From: Hydnum rufescens UP504
Taxonomy: Eukaryota; Basidiomycota; Agaricomycetes; Cantharellales; Hydnaceae
Assembly (NCBI GenBank): GCA_014904985.1
Contig: MU129278.1
Span: 1 to 38,499, forward strand
DNA: 38,499 nt
Reading direction: 5' to 3'
Shown here: one piece after another, positions 1 to 9,141 of the stretch
Numbering within the stretch: the stretch's first letter is position 1
How the letters are laid out: each line of letters begins with the position of its first letter
Made by a program: the position numbers and the translations under genes
The notes under the pieces: generated by a model
The model's input: the letters and a program-made list of their open reading frames with translations, nothing else
Database searches by the model: none
What the model was told of the DNA's origin: nothing

Positions 1-1965
1 CTCTGGAGAGCCTGGATCACCTAATCCTGGAATGAAATGGGACCTCTGCCTGGAGGATAAATTACCTGATGTAACAACACACTCCTAATGGCCTAAAGCT
101 ATGGAGCACACCTCTAAGGCATCCAATTTGTTCATATTCCTCCTACTGTAATCATCCCCCCTGGCAAACCTTTGGGTCCCATACACTCCTTCCTTCAATT
201 CTCCCTGAGTTTTCCACCTATGGGCATTTAATTATACTCCACAGAAAGCTATTCTTTCCATCTCTGCATCAAGCATAATTTCAGCCTGATGAAATCAGTA
301 TTGCAAGCTTGGCAGTAGCATCTTTAAATGGGTCTCCTCCTGGCACTCATTCCCCCATATCTCCTCCAATTCATGACAAAGCTATATGATCCCAGATATA
401 ATGGATACATATAATCCAATTTTCCACAATCTGTTGAGTTTGGAGATTTTGGCTCAGCCATTATGGAGTAAAGGACACTCTTCTCCCCATCTATGCACAC
501 TGGATGCCCCCTGCCAATTTGCTTGTATCTCCCTCAATTCCTAATGGATTTAGATGGTTTAAATTTCCATGGAAGCAGTGGATCAAGACCATCCATAATC
601 CATTTCATACCTTGGAATTTAGAGCCCCCATTGCAGAATAGTGGGATCCTTTCCTCACATTATCCTCCTTTGGACTCCCCCACCAGTTTGGCCATATCTT
701 CCTCAATTCTGGCCCAATTTACTTGATTTTAATTTTAATGGGTACATCTGCTTCATCATCCACATATATCCATATAGGTGAAGGCTTTGGTGCAGCCATC
801 AGGAGCAATGTTGAACACTCCCTCCACCACCTCTCCTCCCTTTGCCTCAAATCCCATTCCCTTTCCATCTCTACCAAATTTAATGGGTTTTCTCATTCCA
901 AAAGTGAAAGATAGTCTTTCCTGTCTTATTTTTTTTCCACCATTGGCCATCCCCAGTTCTTGGACTGTCAAGCTAGTGCTTCAGTCCATGAATTTCAAAA
1001 TCCCTCCTCTAGATCTCTTTTCCCAGGTCTACCCCTATTCCAAATCACTCCCAAATGGCCCCAATGGATGCCCCCAAACCCCTACTCTCCATTATGCCCC
1101 TTCCAATCATATTCCACCCACCAAACCCCAGAAACATGTCCCTATCCCAGCTTTATGGATAAATACTCTGGGAAAGATTTCTTTTGGTTTGGAAGGAAAT
1201 CAACAACATTACAGCCTGCTGGCTAATGGCAATCCTTAGTCCCACCAAAGACTTTGCCCACCCACCCACCCAGTCTTTGGTGTCTTACCCAACACTATCC
1301 AATGCCATCAAGCCTGGGGGGCAGTAGCCAAGATATTGAAGGATCCTAGAGGCTTGAAGATATTTGGATAAGGCCACAACTCTCTTCCTCTTCTGTGGTT
1401 TCCCTCCCTCTTCCCTGCCACTTTCTTTTGGTTGTTTTCTTCTTCCCAGATTCAAAGGTGACAAGTCATTGTTTTAAAAGTCCAAAGCTTGGAACTGGAT
1501 TATAAACCCTCACTGAATCCTGCCTTTCTTTGCTTTTCTCTAAAATTTCCACATTCCTTCTGCTTTATCCACCTTCTTATGCCCAGGTGTTCAGTTGAGA
1601 CTTTTGGAGTCCAAACTGGGGGGCACTGTAATATAGTATATTATGTAATTTAGTTCAGACTCAAAAGTCATGTATATATGGCAGATTCCAGAGAATCAAC
1701 AATACTCTTTTGCCCAGATCTTCATCACCTAGTGAGAAACTGTGAAAACTCTGCCTCTGTGTCTATTCTTCTACTAGTCTATCTGGTTGGCCTGTCTAGA
1801 GCCATTAATACTAGGGGGGAACTGTCCCACAAATACCACACTGTAAGGTCCTAGTCTTTAGGCCTTGACCAAAGTGCAGCAGTAGAATTCACCCTGAGAG
1901 CCAGTAGCAATACTTCAATGCTTCAAACTGGGGAGGAGGAAGACTATTCAATTCTGAGCACTATT
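1..1965. other. CpG-free decayed sequence, origin not recognised
   Basis: Reading every base, I find no CG dinucleotide before position 1966. Several short open frames exist on both strands (for example 778-1239 plus and 756-971 minus), but none carries a family motif I recognise and the frames are broken by many stops. TG and CA are abundant, as expected of old sequence decayed by methyl-CpG deamination. It is probably transposon-derived (inference), but I cannot name the element or its strand. Confidence 0.6.
1627..1840 (+). mobile_element. possible solo or 3' LTR
   Basis: A G-run (CTGGGGGGCAC, ending at 1626) resembling a polypurine tract is followed directly by a segment that begins TGTAATATAG and ends ACCACA, so it has the TG...CA ends of an LTR. 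The length, about 214 bp, suits a small Copia-type LTR. I see no second copy in the window, no target-site duplication and no recognisable pol upstream. The call rests on shape only. Confidence 0.28.
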
Positions 1966-2925
1966 CGCTTAATATAGAATATGGTCATGGGATGAAGTAT
2001 CCGACGGAAGCAGAAGGTTAGGGTAAATAGACAGAAAAAGGAATCAAGTCAAAAGCTTCAAAACTGACTGAGATATTCCATTTTTAAGTTGGATAGGGGG
2101 GATTGGATGAAATCAAGCTTTCCCACTGTATCCAATGGAGCAATTCCCTTAAGGAATGGTGGAATAAATCGTCCTAAGCATTGGTGTCCAGACTTGGGAT
2201 TTCTGGGTAATATCCGATATTTCAAACTTGGGAGAGGAAGCAAATTCCCTCTGAGACATGGGGAAACCTAAGTCTAGAACACTGAGTTCTTCATTGTTTG
2301 GGACGATCCTGATATTTTTAGATAGGTATTTTCAATACAGTTCTGGGAGTTGTAGTTTCGAGTCGATCTGATCAAAACTGATGGAGAAATTCGCGAAATA
2401 CCCCTTAAGAGGTATGAATTAGGTGGTAAAATCATTCCAGGAGGCTCAATTCGTATCCGTTCGTCGTGTATTTGGCGTTATTCGATAGATGTGAATCACA
2501 GATTTCAGGGAGTTGTATTTTCGAGTGGTTTGGATCAAAAATGACTGCGAACGACGAGAAATACTTCTTAAGATCAGTGTAATTTGAAGTAAATTCATCA
2601 TGGACACTTCATTTTTGATCGGATAAACACATAATCAGTATTAATCAATAGGTATTAATCATGGCTTTCTGGACGATGTATTCACGAGTCGATCTGATCA
2701 ACAACGATGGAGAAATTCGCGAAATACTCCTTAAGAGTACTGCATTTGCCCCTGATTATGTAACCAATCTGCGAGTTGGCTAGCCTGGATTACATAATAC
2801 AAGTACGCTGGGTCCCCCTTAACAGCAAGCAGGACACTTTGAGAAGGAATCCAAGTCCAAATAAGATGGGCAAGTTGAATTGCCATGTCCACCATAAAAC
2901 AAGCTTGAGGTAGACATAAAATTAA
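1880..2925. repeat. direct repeat, copy 1 (CpG retained)
   Basis: This segment aligns end to end by eye with 3463-4366. Shared blocks include the 'agcaatacttcartgcttca' block, 'ctgagacatgggg', and 'tgcatttgcccct' near 2748 and 4163. Copy 1 keeps many CGs (for example atccgacgg at 1999 and gagtcgatctg at 2360). Inside it lie three diverged sub-units of about 150-170 bp (2320-2490, 2490-2640 and 2650-2760) sharing 'cgagtcgatctgatcaa' and 'gagaaattcgcgaaatac'. Identity of the parent element is unknown; a transposon end or LTR-like region is possible. Confidence 0.7.
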
Positions 2926-3462
2926 TACAATCCTGTGGCCTGTTGAAGACCCAGCAAGTTTGCCTCATGTACAGGGTAAAGGAACATTGCATTCATGTGG
3001 TTTTCAAAGCATGGAATTCAAGTTCCTTCTGAAATGAATGAAAGGCACAACAAAATTGGAGAATATTGTTACATTCAGAGTTCATTCATTGGATAATTTG
3101 GCTCCTACTTATTACCATCTTCTTTTTGTTTTTCTTTCCAAAAATAGTACTATATAGTATTAATTTTATGTCTCTTGGTTCAGATGTTGTATCTACCCAT
3201 TGTAAGGCCTTGCAAGATATATATGGCAAGTAGTGAGGGTGGCATCCATAGGTTATGATCTCCCCCCAATTAGTAAGTGAGCAAGAGTGGATTCAGAAGT
3301 TTGGCTGACCTCAGATGGGTGAAGGTCCTTTGGATAAAATGTGGATTTCTGTAGGCAAGTGTTGCCCAAGCAATCAAAGGAAGGATTAAAGTTGAAATAC
3401 AAAACCACACTGGGAGGCTCTTCACTTGAGGCCTGAATCTAGTGAGGTTTTAGTAGTGGTTT

Positions 3463-4366
3463 TCATGCAGAAATCACCCTAGAACCAGGAGCAATACTTC
3501 AGTGCTTCAGACTAGGGGAGGGGGAAGACAATGGAATGTTGAGTGTTCCTAACTTAATATACAATTTGGCTATGAGATGGAATATTCAGTAGAAGAAGGG
3601 ACATAGGGCAAGTACACAGGAAAATAAATCAAGTCAAAATCTTGAAAACTGACAGAGATATTCAATTTACAAGTCAAAACAAGGAAAGAAGGCATAAAAT
3701 GGCTATTCCTCCCTCCCCTTTGGACAGATTCCCTTGAAGAATGGTGGAATAAGTCCTCCTGAATGTCCTCTCCATTTGATCTAATGTATCTGGACAATAA
3801 TTGATATTTGAAAATCAGAAGGGGGATTGATGTTCTTCTGAGACATGGGGGAGTTCACATGTAGAAAGCCAAATTCTTCATCATTTGGGATGCTATAGAT
3901 ATCTTTGGATAGACAATTTAAATGTCTTTCTGGGCATGGTCATCATGAGTGAATTGGATGCAAAATGGTGGAGAAAATTGAAAAATACTCCCTGAGAGTA
4001 TGTGTCAAATAATAAAATTGTTCTGGAAGCCTCAGTTTTCATCCGATACACATGTAATCACTATCATTCAATAGGTATTGATAATAGCTTTCAGGGCACT
4101 CTATTCTCAAGTGAATCAGATTAACACTGACAGAGAAAACTGGAGAATACTTCTTGAGAGTGCTGCATTTGCCCCTATATCATGTGACTAGTCCATATTG
4201 GAACAGGAGGGCTTGGCAATTGCCGGATTTGGATTACATAACATAAACTCACCAAGGCAGCAGGAAGTGTGTGAAGGAATTGAAGGGGAATTCAAGTCCA
4301 TATACAAATGGGAAGTTGAATTTCCATATTCACAATAAATTGAGCTTGTGGTAAGACATAAAGTCT
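3463..4366. repeat. direct repeat, copy 2 (CpG decayed)
   Basis: This is the second copy of the 1880-2925 segment, offset by about 1.4-1.6 kb in the same orientation. Where copy 1 has CG, this copy usually has TG or CA: atccgacgg became attcagtag, gggacgatc became gggatgcta, and gagtcgatctg became gagtgaattgg. The approximately 540 bp between the copies (2926-3462) contain no gene I can recognise. Confidence 0.7.
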
Positions 4367-4990
4367 CCATGGCAATTCATGCCGACCACAAAATTGCCAT
4401 GGCAAAGCCATGAATAACATTCAAAGCCTTCAAAAACATTCCAGAACCTGCAGGCACTTTCTATTGATCTACTGGCTGCAGGAAATAAGTGGGAAAAGTT
4501 AGGAAGGCTAGATAAGTGCAACTAAGTGATTGAAAAGAGTGACTAAGCAGACACTAAGTTGGGATTTACCGGATTTACTGGATTTACTGCTGATTTACTA
4601 CTAGTAAAATGAGAGATACAGCCTGGTCAGCCAATTATCAGCTAGATACTTCAAGGGTTGCATTTATATCTCTAACTAGATATCAGCCCCAGCCTAGTCA
4701 GCCAATTTTCAGCAGGGGAACTGGCAAATATAGTCATGGGGGGAATCAACTGGAGCAGGATCAAACAACATTGTGAGCGGAAGTACATGGATATATTAGT
4801 TGGGAGGTACCAGGATAGGTCCTGGCAAGCCTAGGAATGCCCCTGAATGGGTGAGCAGGCCATACAGGCTTTTCAGTAATTGGGATTACTTCTTTATTAC
4901 TGTCTGTTCGTTCTCATTATTACACATAATTATTCATTTATTATATTATTATTATTATTATTCTACTATCATACATGATGTATCCCCCCT
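4367..4990. other. no gene recognised; short internal repeats
   Basis: The stretch holds a twice-repeated motif, 'gcctrgtcagccaatt' near 4622 and 4690, and a short triplicated 'ggatttac(c/t)g' block at 4561-4590. A TAT/ATT run lies at 4930-4965. No coding frame with family features is visible. Confidence 0.4.
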
Positions 4991-5004
4991 GTCTCCCCCA
5001 TGTT

Positions 5005-5010
5005 TTTATT
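5005..5010 (-). promoter_or_regulatory. AATAAA polyadenylation signal
   Basis: The minus strand reads AATAAA just after the terminal exon frame (ending ...ENPRPH stop), at the expected place for the 3' end of the hairpin-array transcript. Confidence 0.45.
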
Positions 5011-5125
5011 CAGTGGGGTCGCGGGTTTTCAGTCAGCGGGTTTATGAATGGCGGTTGCAGGTTTTGGGACCAGGGGGAGGGGGACCCATTGGAGGTAGGT
5101 GTAGGCTGTGGGGTCAGAAGAATAC

Positions 5126-5263
5126 CTGGAATAAACACTACATTAGTGAAAAAAAAGAAAAGCCACGCAAAAGGAGCAGCCTGTGCTGCTCCTTTTGTGC
5201 GATCGTACTTGTAGCTTGAGATACATACCTTAAAAATCACCACACCCGCTTCAGCAGGTGTGG
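5126..5263 (-). repeat. hairpin pair 1 (last unit)
   Basis: The exon hairpin arms are 5240-5249 and 5254-5263; the one unmatched position is a U-G wobble if transcribed from the minus strand. The intron hairpin arms are 5169-5180 and 5185-5196 (AAAAGGAGCAGC / GCTGCTCCTTTT), where an A-T pair of the sister units is replaced by G-C. The donor is GTATGT at 5228-5223. Confidence 0.75.
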
Positions 5264-5475
5264 CTTGTACAGGTTCTCGGTGTTGCATCGCTTTGTGTTG
5301 TCATTGTGTGGGTGGTTTTTGTCATCCGCATGGGTCTCGTTCGGTGTGGGGTCTTTGGCAGGTCATCATTCGCGGGTTTCGTTTGGCAGGCTGTTGCTTC
5401 AGGGGGGGGGTTCATTTGGCCGTTCGTTCTTAGTTGGCAGCCATTCATTTCGTTGGTGGAAGTTCAGGTGATGAT

Positions 5476-5614
5476 CTAGAAAAATCAATAGAATTAGTTA
5501 GAGATTGAAACCAGCACAAAAAGAGCAGCACTGGCTGCTCTTTTTGCACCGTTGGGGGTTACAAATGGTACTTACCTTAGATAGAACCACACACCCGCTA
5601 CAGCGGGTGTGTGG
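5476..5614 (-). repeat. hairpin pair 2
   Basis: The exon hairpin arms are 5587-5598 and 5603-5614, a perfect 12-bp stem. The intron hairpin arms are 5517-5529 and 5534-5546, a perfect 13-bp stem with loop ACTG. The donor GTAAGT is at 5575-5570 and a CTAACTAAT branch motif precedes the TCTAG acceptor. Confidence 0.75.
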
Positions 5615-5743
5615 TTCATTCGGTCACTCGGTGGGTGCATTGTCATTTGTCATGCTCGTCTGCTGCATTGCCGCTGGGGCCCTGGCTGGTTGTGCTCTTG
5701 TGGTTTCACGGGGTTTCGCCTGGTGCCTCAGACCAGTTATGGC

Positions 5744-5890
5744 CTAGAATAATACAACCATATATGAGTAAAATACTCAAAGCAGTGCAAAAAGAGCAGC
5801 TTTCACTGCTCTTTTTGCGCCGCTGTACATATAGAAATTAAAAATGAACTTACCATAAATTACCACACACCCGCCACAGCGGGTGTGTGG
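5744..5890 (-). repeat. hairpin pair 3
   Basis: The exon hairpin arms are 5863-5874 and 5879-5890, a perfect 12-bp stem with a four-base loop. The intron hairpin arms are 5787-5799 and 5806-5818, a perfect 13-bp stem. The donor GTAAGT is at 5853-5848, 9 nt from the exon stem. The branch motif of this intron is the weakest of the five. Confidence 0.75.
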
Positions 5891-6060
5891 TTCATTTGGG
5901 GCGTTCCCAGTTCATGGTTTACACCTTGTTTCGGGTCCTTGTTTGGTGGGTTGCCATTCGGGGGTTGTGTTTGGCCTGTGTCCATGTGGTGGTTTGTCGC
6001 ATTGGGGAAGGGGCTTGTTTGGTGGGTCTTTACTTCGTGGGTTCCGGTTCAAGCGATCAC

Positions 6061-6205
6061 CTGGGATAGTACATAAGATATTAGTTAAAGATTAAAACAA
6101 AAACCGGCACAAAAAGTGCAGCATTCGTTGCACTTTTTGCACTGTTGGGTGTACTGAATTACTTACCTTACATAGAACCATGCACCCGCCGTGGCGGGTG
6201 TATGG
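6061..6205 (-). repeat. hairpin pair 4
   Basis: The exon hairpin arms are 6178-6189 and 6194-6205. The intron hairpin arms are 6110-6122 and 6127-6139. Relative to its sisters, the intron stem changed AGAGC to AGTGC and the opposite arm changed with it (GCTCT to GCACT). The exon stem carries a C/G pair replaced by T/A. One remaining mismatch in each stem would be a G-U wobble on the plus strand only. Confidence 0.75.
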
Positions 6206-6362
6206 TTCATACAGCTACTCGTTGGCTGCGTTCTTGCCTATGGTCTTGTTGGTCACGGTTTCATTCATTGTTTTTGCCTCACATGTGTCTGCTTGGGGTT
6301 TGGCCATTCGCATGCCCGTTATTAGGTGGGGTCCCACTTCATGCCCCGGATCAGGCCACGAT

Positions 6363-6505
6363 CTAAGAGAATAAAGATTAGTTAGTAAAGAGATTTAAAG
6401 CAGCGCAAAAAGAGCTGCTCTTGCTGCTCTTTTTGTGCTGTTGTATCTATTACAACAGAAAAACTTACCTTGTATGACCACACACCCGCTGCCACGGGTG
6501 TGTGG
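6363..6505 (-). repeat. hairpin pair 5 (donor of exon 1)
   Basis: The exon hairpin arms are 6478-6487 and 6496-6505 (CCACACACCC / GGGTGTGTGG, perfect). The intron hairpin arms are 6406-6418 and 6423-6435, with one mismatch. The GTAAGT donor at 6468-6463 lies between them. The intron has a TACTAAC branch motif. Confidence 0.75.
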
Positions 6506-6609
6506 TTGTTGGCTTGCCTGTTCGGTGTGTGGCTGCGTAGTTTCGGAGACACAAACGCAACGCCAGCAATAGCCGGTACCCGAAAAGTGTCAAGTGCCAG
6601 CCCTTCCAC
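6469..6609 (-). CDS. exon 1 short open frame of the hairpin array
   Basis: From ATG at 6609 the frame runs 47 codons to the splice donor (...TAC AAG|GTAAGT) in phase 0. The peptide starts MEGLALDTFRVPAIAG and ends HTPVAAGVWSYK. The last part is encoded by the exon hairpin, and the same frame of the hairpin reads TPAEAGVVIFK in the last unit. After splicing, exon 2 adds three residues and then TGA, so the product would be about 50 residues. No family is recognised. It may be a leader peptide, a remnant of a repeat protein, or not translated. Confidence 0.3.
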
Positions 6610-6935
6610 TGTTAACTGTTCATAAAAAAAATGCTTCCTAAGTCCAGATCAGGCCTCACAAAACTGAGGGTCCTCGCTGATCTCATATTTTGCAGGAAGC
6701 AAACTGATTTACCGCCTGGCAACCGTGATCTCAGTTCCAACTGGGGCTGGGCTGGCCAACCGGGATTACTCCGGATTTATGGGGGTCCATGGCCATGTCC
6801 GGTAAATCGGTCAAAGTGTAGGTACTTATTCCTTGGATGTCCAGCAACTCTAACCTTAGGTTCTGCAACTATCCTTGGCTTCAGTATTTTGTGTAGATGG
6901 CTTCCAGTAGCTTGGTCTCAACAACCTTGAAGATG
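6610..6935. other. region upstream of the hairpin array, no gene recognised
   Basis: A 99-codon frame (6631-6930, plus) is present but shows no domain or repeat that I recognise. CpG is moderate here and falls off after 6850. If the minus-strand array is transcribed, its promoter should lie here. I see no clear TATA box; an A-run at 6625-6632 lies just upstream of the exon 1 ATG. Confidence 0.3.
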
Positions 6936-7370
6936 ACTTAGCTCCAGATGGCTTTAGATAGACTGTTCTTTAGATTATAAGCAGAATGGTAGACAGTAGT
7001 AAACAGTGGTTGATTTCCAGAGTGAGGAGATGGGGGGTACAAGAAAATCTGCTAGCTTATATACCTATCTGAAGGTGGCTGTGCATGGAGCAAGAACAAA
7101 AGAGTAATAAAGCTATGAGATCATAGTGATGTCATGGGGGAGTCATAGTGGAGTAGAACAAAAGAGAAATAAAGAAATGATGTCATAATGTGGTCATAGC
7201 TGAGTCATCCATAGAGTGTGATGTCATAGTGATGTCATTCATAAAGAGAACAAAAGGATTCATAAAGGAAATGATGTCACTAATTTGCTGAGCTTGTGGA
7301 GTAGTTGGAGCATGATGTCACTGGTCTTGTGATGTGTCTTGGAGCTCATGGGAAGCAAAATTAAGGAACA
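6936..7370. repeat. degenerate GATGTCAT-rich repeats
   Basis: 'gatgtcat' and 'gtcatagtg' motifs recur about every 25-60 bp from 7120 to 7320, interspersed with 'agaacaaaaga(g)' at least four times. The order suggests a decayed tandem repeat of about 65 bp. No gene is seen. Confidence 0.5.
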
Positions 7371-7494
7371 TCTCTGGGTTTTGGAGATTAATCTGAGCCT
7401 AGTCCAGTGGTTAAGGTGTTTTTGTTACTGGTTAATAAAAGGAACAAGTGCATGGTGTGGGATTCAATGCAGAGACAGCAGTTTGTATCTGTAA

Positions 7495-7930
7495 TAGGCA
7501 TGCTTGGTACCATTCAATCCGGAATTTTAATAGCTTTCTGGGTGCAGCAGTTCCAAGCAGATTGGATGCGAACTGACAGATAAATTCATTTTTTACTGAT
7601 GGGTGTTGATTCTGATAGTAATATCATTCTGTAGAGTGCATTTTTGATCTGTTCTTTGTGTGCTCAATACCATTCAATGCGGAATTTTAATGTCTTTCCA
7701 GGCACGGTGGTTCTGAGAGGATTGGATGCGAACTGATGAAGACATTTGTTTTTTACTGGAATTTCCGGATTTTGGTGGTAAAATTGGCCTGGAGAGTGCA
7801 GTTTTGTTCCATTCAACTTGTGTTTGGTACCGTTCAAAAGGTGTGAATTGTAGCTCTCCGAGCATTATATGGGTGTATGTTTCTGATCAAAACTGATGGA
7901 GTTACAGAACAAATTTGGTTTCTGCATGCA
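7495..7930. repeat. three-unit repeat related to 2320-2760
   Basis: Units of about 160-180 bp share 'ccattcaatscggaatttta', 'attggatgcgaactgayrga' and 'gagagtgcakttttg'. The last unit contains 'tctgatcaaaactgatggag', which also occurs at 2366-2385. This is a second dispersed copy of the same sub-repeat block, probably from the same element family. Confidence 0.55.
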
Positions 7931-8091
7931 GCCATAATTAATTTTGTAATTGGTCATGATCATTCAATGGTTGGAAGTGGTGTAATTTTGCATTTTCTGA
8001 TACTGGATGTTTTTATCTTCCACATTGCATACCAACACCACATCCCCATGTGCCTATGCCCCCTTGTGTGCCAACATCCCCTCCTCAGGAA

Positions 8092-8360
8092 CTGACACCT
8101 CCTTGGAAATCAACACTCACACCTTGCAAGTTGACCCCCCCGCCTCATGAGTTGACTCCCCCCCTTGTGAGTTGACCCCCCTCCCACCTCACAGATTGAC
8201 CCCCCCCCTGCCTCATGAGTTGATGCCCTCCCCTCGCAAATTGACTCCCCCACCTTGTGAGTTGACACCCCTGCCTTGTGAGTTGACCCCCCCACCTCAT
8301 GAGTTGACTTCTCTGCCTCACAAGTTGACACCCCCACCCTGCAAACTGACTCCTTGCATG
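8092..8360. repeat. minisatellite, about 20-24 bp GAGTTGACCCCC unit
   Basis: About a dozen imperfect units of the form CCTCATGAGTTGACCCCCC run in tandem, differing mainly in C-run length and in TG/CA positions. Several frames stay open through it on both strands, so the long open frame at 8172-9065 is not good evidence of a gene. Confidence 0.75.
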
Positions 8361-8519
8361 CTGACCTCCCCTCAATGTCTGGACCATGATGAGCAGAGGG
8401 CTCATAAGAGGGTAGATAGTGAGTACTATCCTTTTGTTTTGAGTGTTCTGTGGTACCAGGAAAAAGTGCTTATCATTCATGCTTGGGGTCTCCAGGCAAC
8501 TCTAGGTCAGACAATCACC

Positions 8520-8830
8520 CTCACTCTTGCTCTTCTTGCTCTTCTTGTTCCCATTCTTGTCCTTGCTCCCATTCTTGTCCTTGCTCCTGTTCTCATCCTT
8601 GCTCCCACTCTCATCCTCACACCTGTTCTTGTCCTCACACCTGTTCTCATCCTCACACCTGTTCTTGTCCTCACACCTGTTCTTGTCCTCACACCCATTC
8701 TTGTCCTCACACCCATTCTCCATGATATTGCACCTGCTCCCCATGAAATCACACCTGCTCCCCATGATATCACACCCACTCCCCTCAATATTGCACATGC
8801 TCCCCACAATATCACTCTCGCTCTCAATCT
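8520..8830. repeat. compound minisatellite, 18-bp and 21-27-bp units
   Basis: 8520-8720 is built of an 18-bp unit (CCTCACACCTGTTCTTGT type). Because 18 is a multiple of three, each frame shows a short peptide repeat (LTPVLV on plus, EDKNRC on minus). 8721-8830 continues with 'ctccccatgatatcacac'-type units. The repeat leads into the decayed frame at 9142 and could have been part of its 5' region. Confidence 0.7.
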
Positions 8831-9141
8831 CAATCTCACTCTTGGCCCCATTCTGATCCCCACTCTCACCCATGCTCCCCATCTTGTCTCCATTTCCCTT
8901 GAAATCAGACTTGAACTCAATCCCCTTGGTCCCGTATGCATGATCCTCATGATCACAGGTACAGGAACCACACAGGGGGTCCCCAATCCCTTCTACATCC
9001 TAGGGGTCTGTCAAGCACATTGTATTGGCCTGCACCACACCCCCAGGTGGCTTCAACTTCTGTGAGGCATTGTGGGCATTTGATGCCTGTTGTACAGAGA
9101 GGGAGAGGCACATTGCTGCCAGAACTTTCTACCCATCATAG

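Larger units (their letters stand above)
5005..6609 (-). ncRNA. tandem intron-exon array with paired hairpins (spliced transcript model)
   Basis: Read on the minus strand, this region gives a full splicing pattern. Exon 1 ends at 6469 and is followed by introns 6468-6363, 6166-6061, 5853-5744, 5575-5476 and 5228-5126. Each intron is 100-110 nt. The 5' sites are GTAAGT (four) or GTATGT (last); the 3' sites are TTAG, CCAG, CTAG, CTAG and CCAG. Branch-like motifs include TACTAAC, CTAACTAAT and CACTAAT. The internal exons (6362-6167, 6060-5854, 5743-5576, 5475-5229) are related repeats. Each exon ends with a CCACACACCCGC-type hairpin 9-11 nt before its 5' splice site, and each intron holds an AAAAAGAGCAGC-type hairpin. 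An AATAAA at 5010-5005 follows the last exon. Splicing in phase puts a stop at codon 4 of exon 2, so a long protein is not supported. A structured noncoding RNA or a decayed repeat protein are the alternatives. Transcription is inferred from sequence only. Confidence 0.6.

Noticed and set aside
1627..4366. The two approximately 1 kb direct repeats as LTRs of one element
   Set aside because: They lack TG...CA ends at the homology limits, and only about 540 bp without coding content lie between them.
5258..6374. Plus-strand open frames through the hairpin array
   Set aside because: They cross the predicted minus-strand splice sites and hairpins, differ in frame from unit to unit, and have no shared peptide beyond the stem itself.
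5169..6505. CRISPR-like array or bacterial rho-independent terminators in the regularly spaced hairpins
   Set aside because: Repeats are about 300 bp apart, differ in sequence, and sit in eukaryotic introns and exons with splice sites. Everything else in the window is fungal.
8450..8725. Cys-rich frame resembling a metallothionein
   Set aside because: The cysteines come from an 18-bp DNA repeat read in one frame; other frames of the same DNA are just as open.
8172..9065. 297-codon plus frame as a protein gene
   Set aside because: It is mostly two minisatellites, the other frames are equally open, and it is not continuous with the gene A frame.
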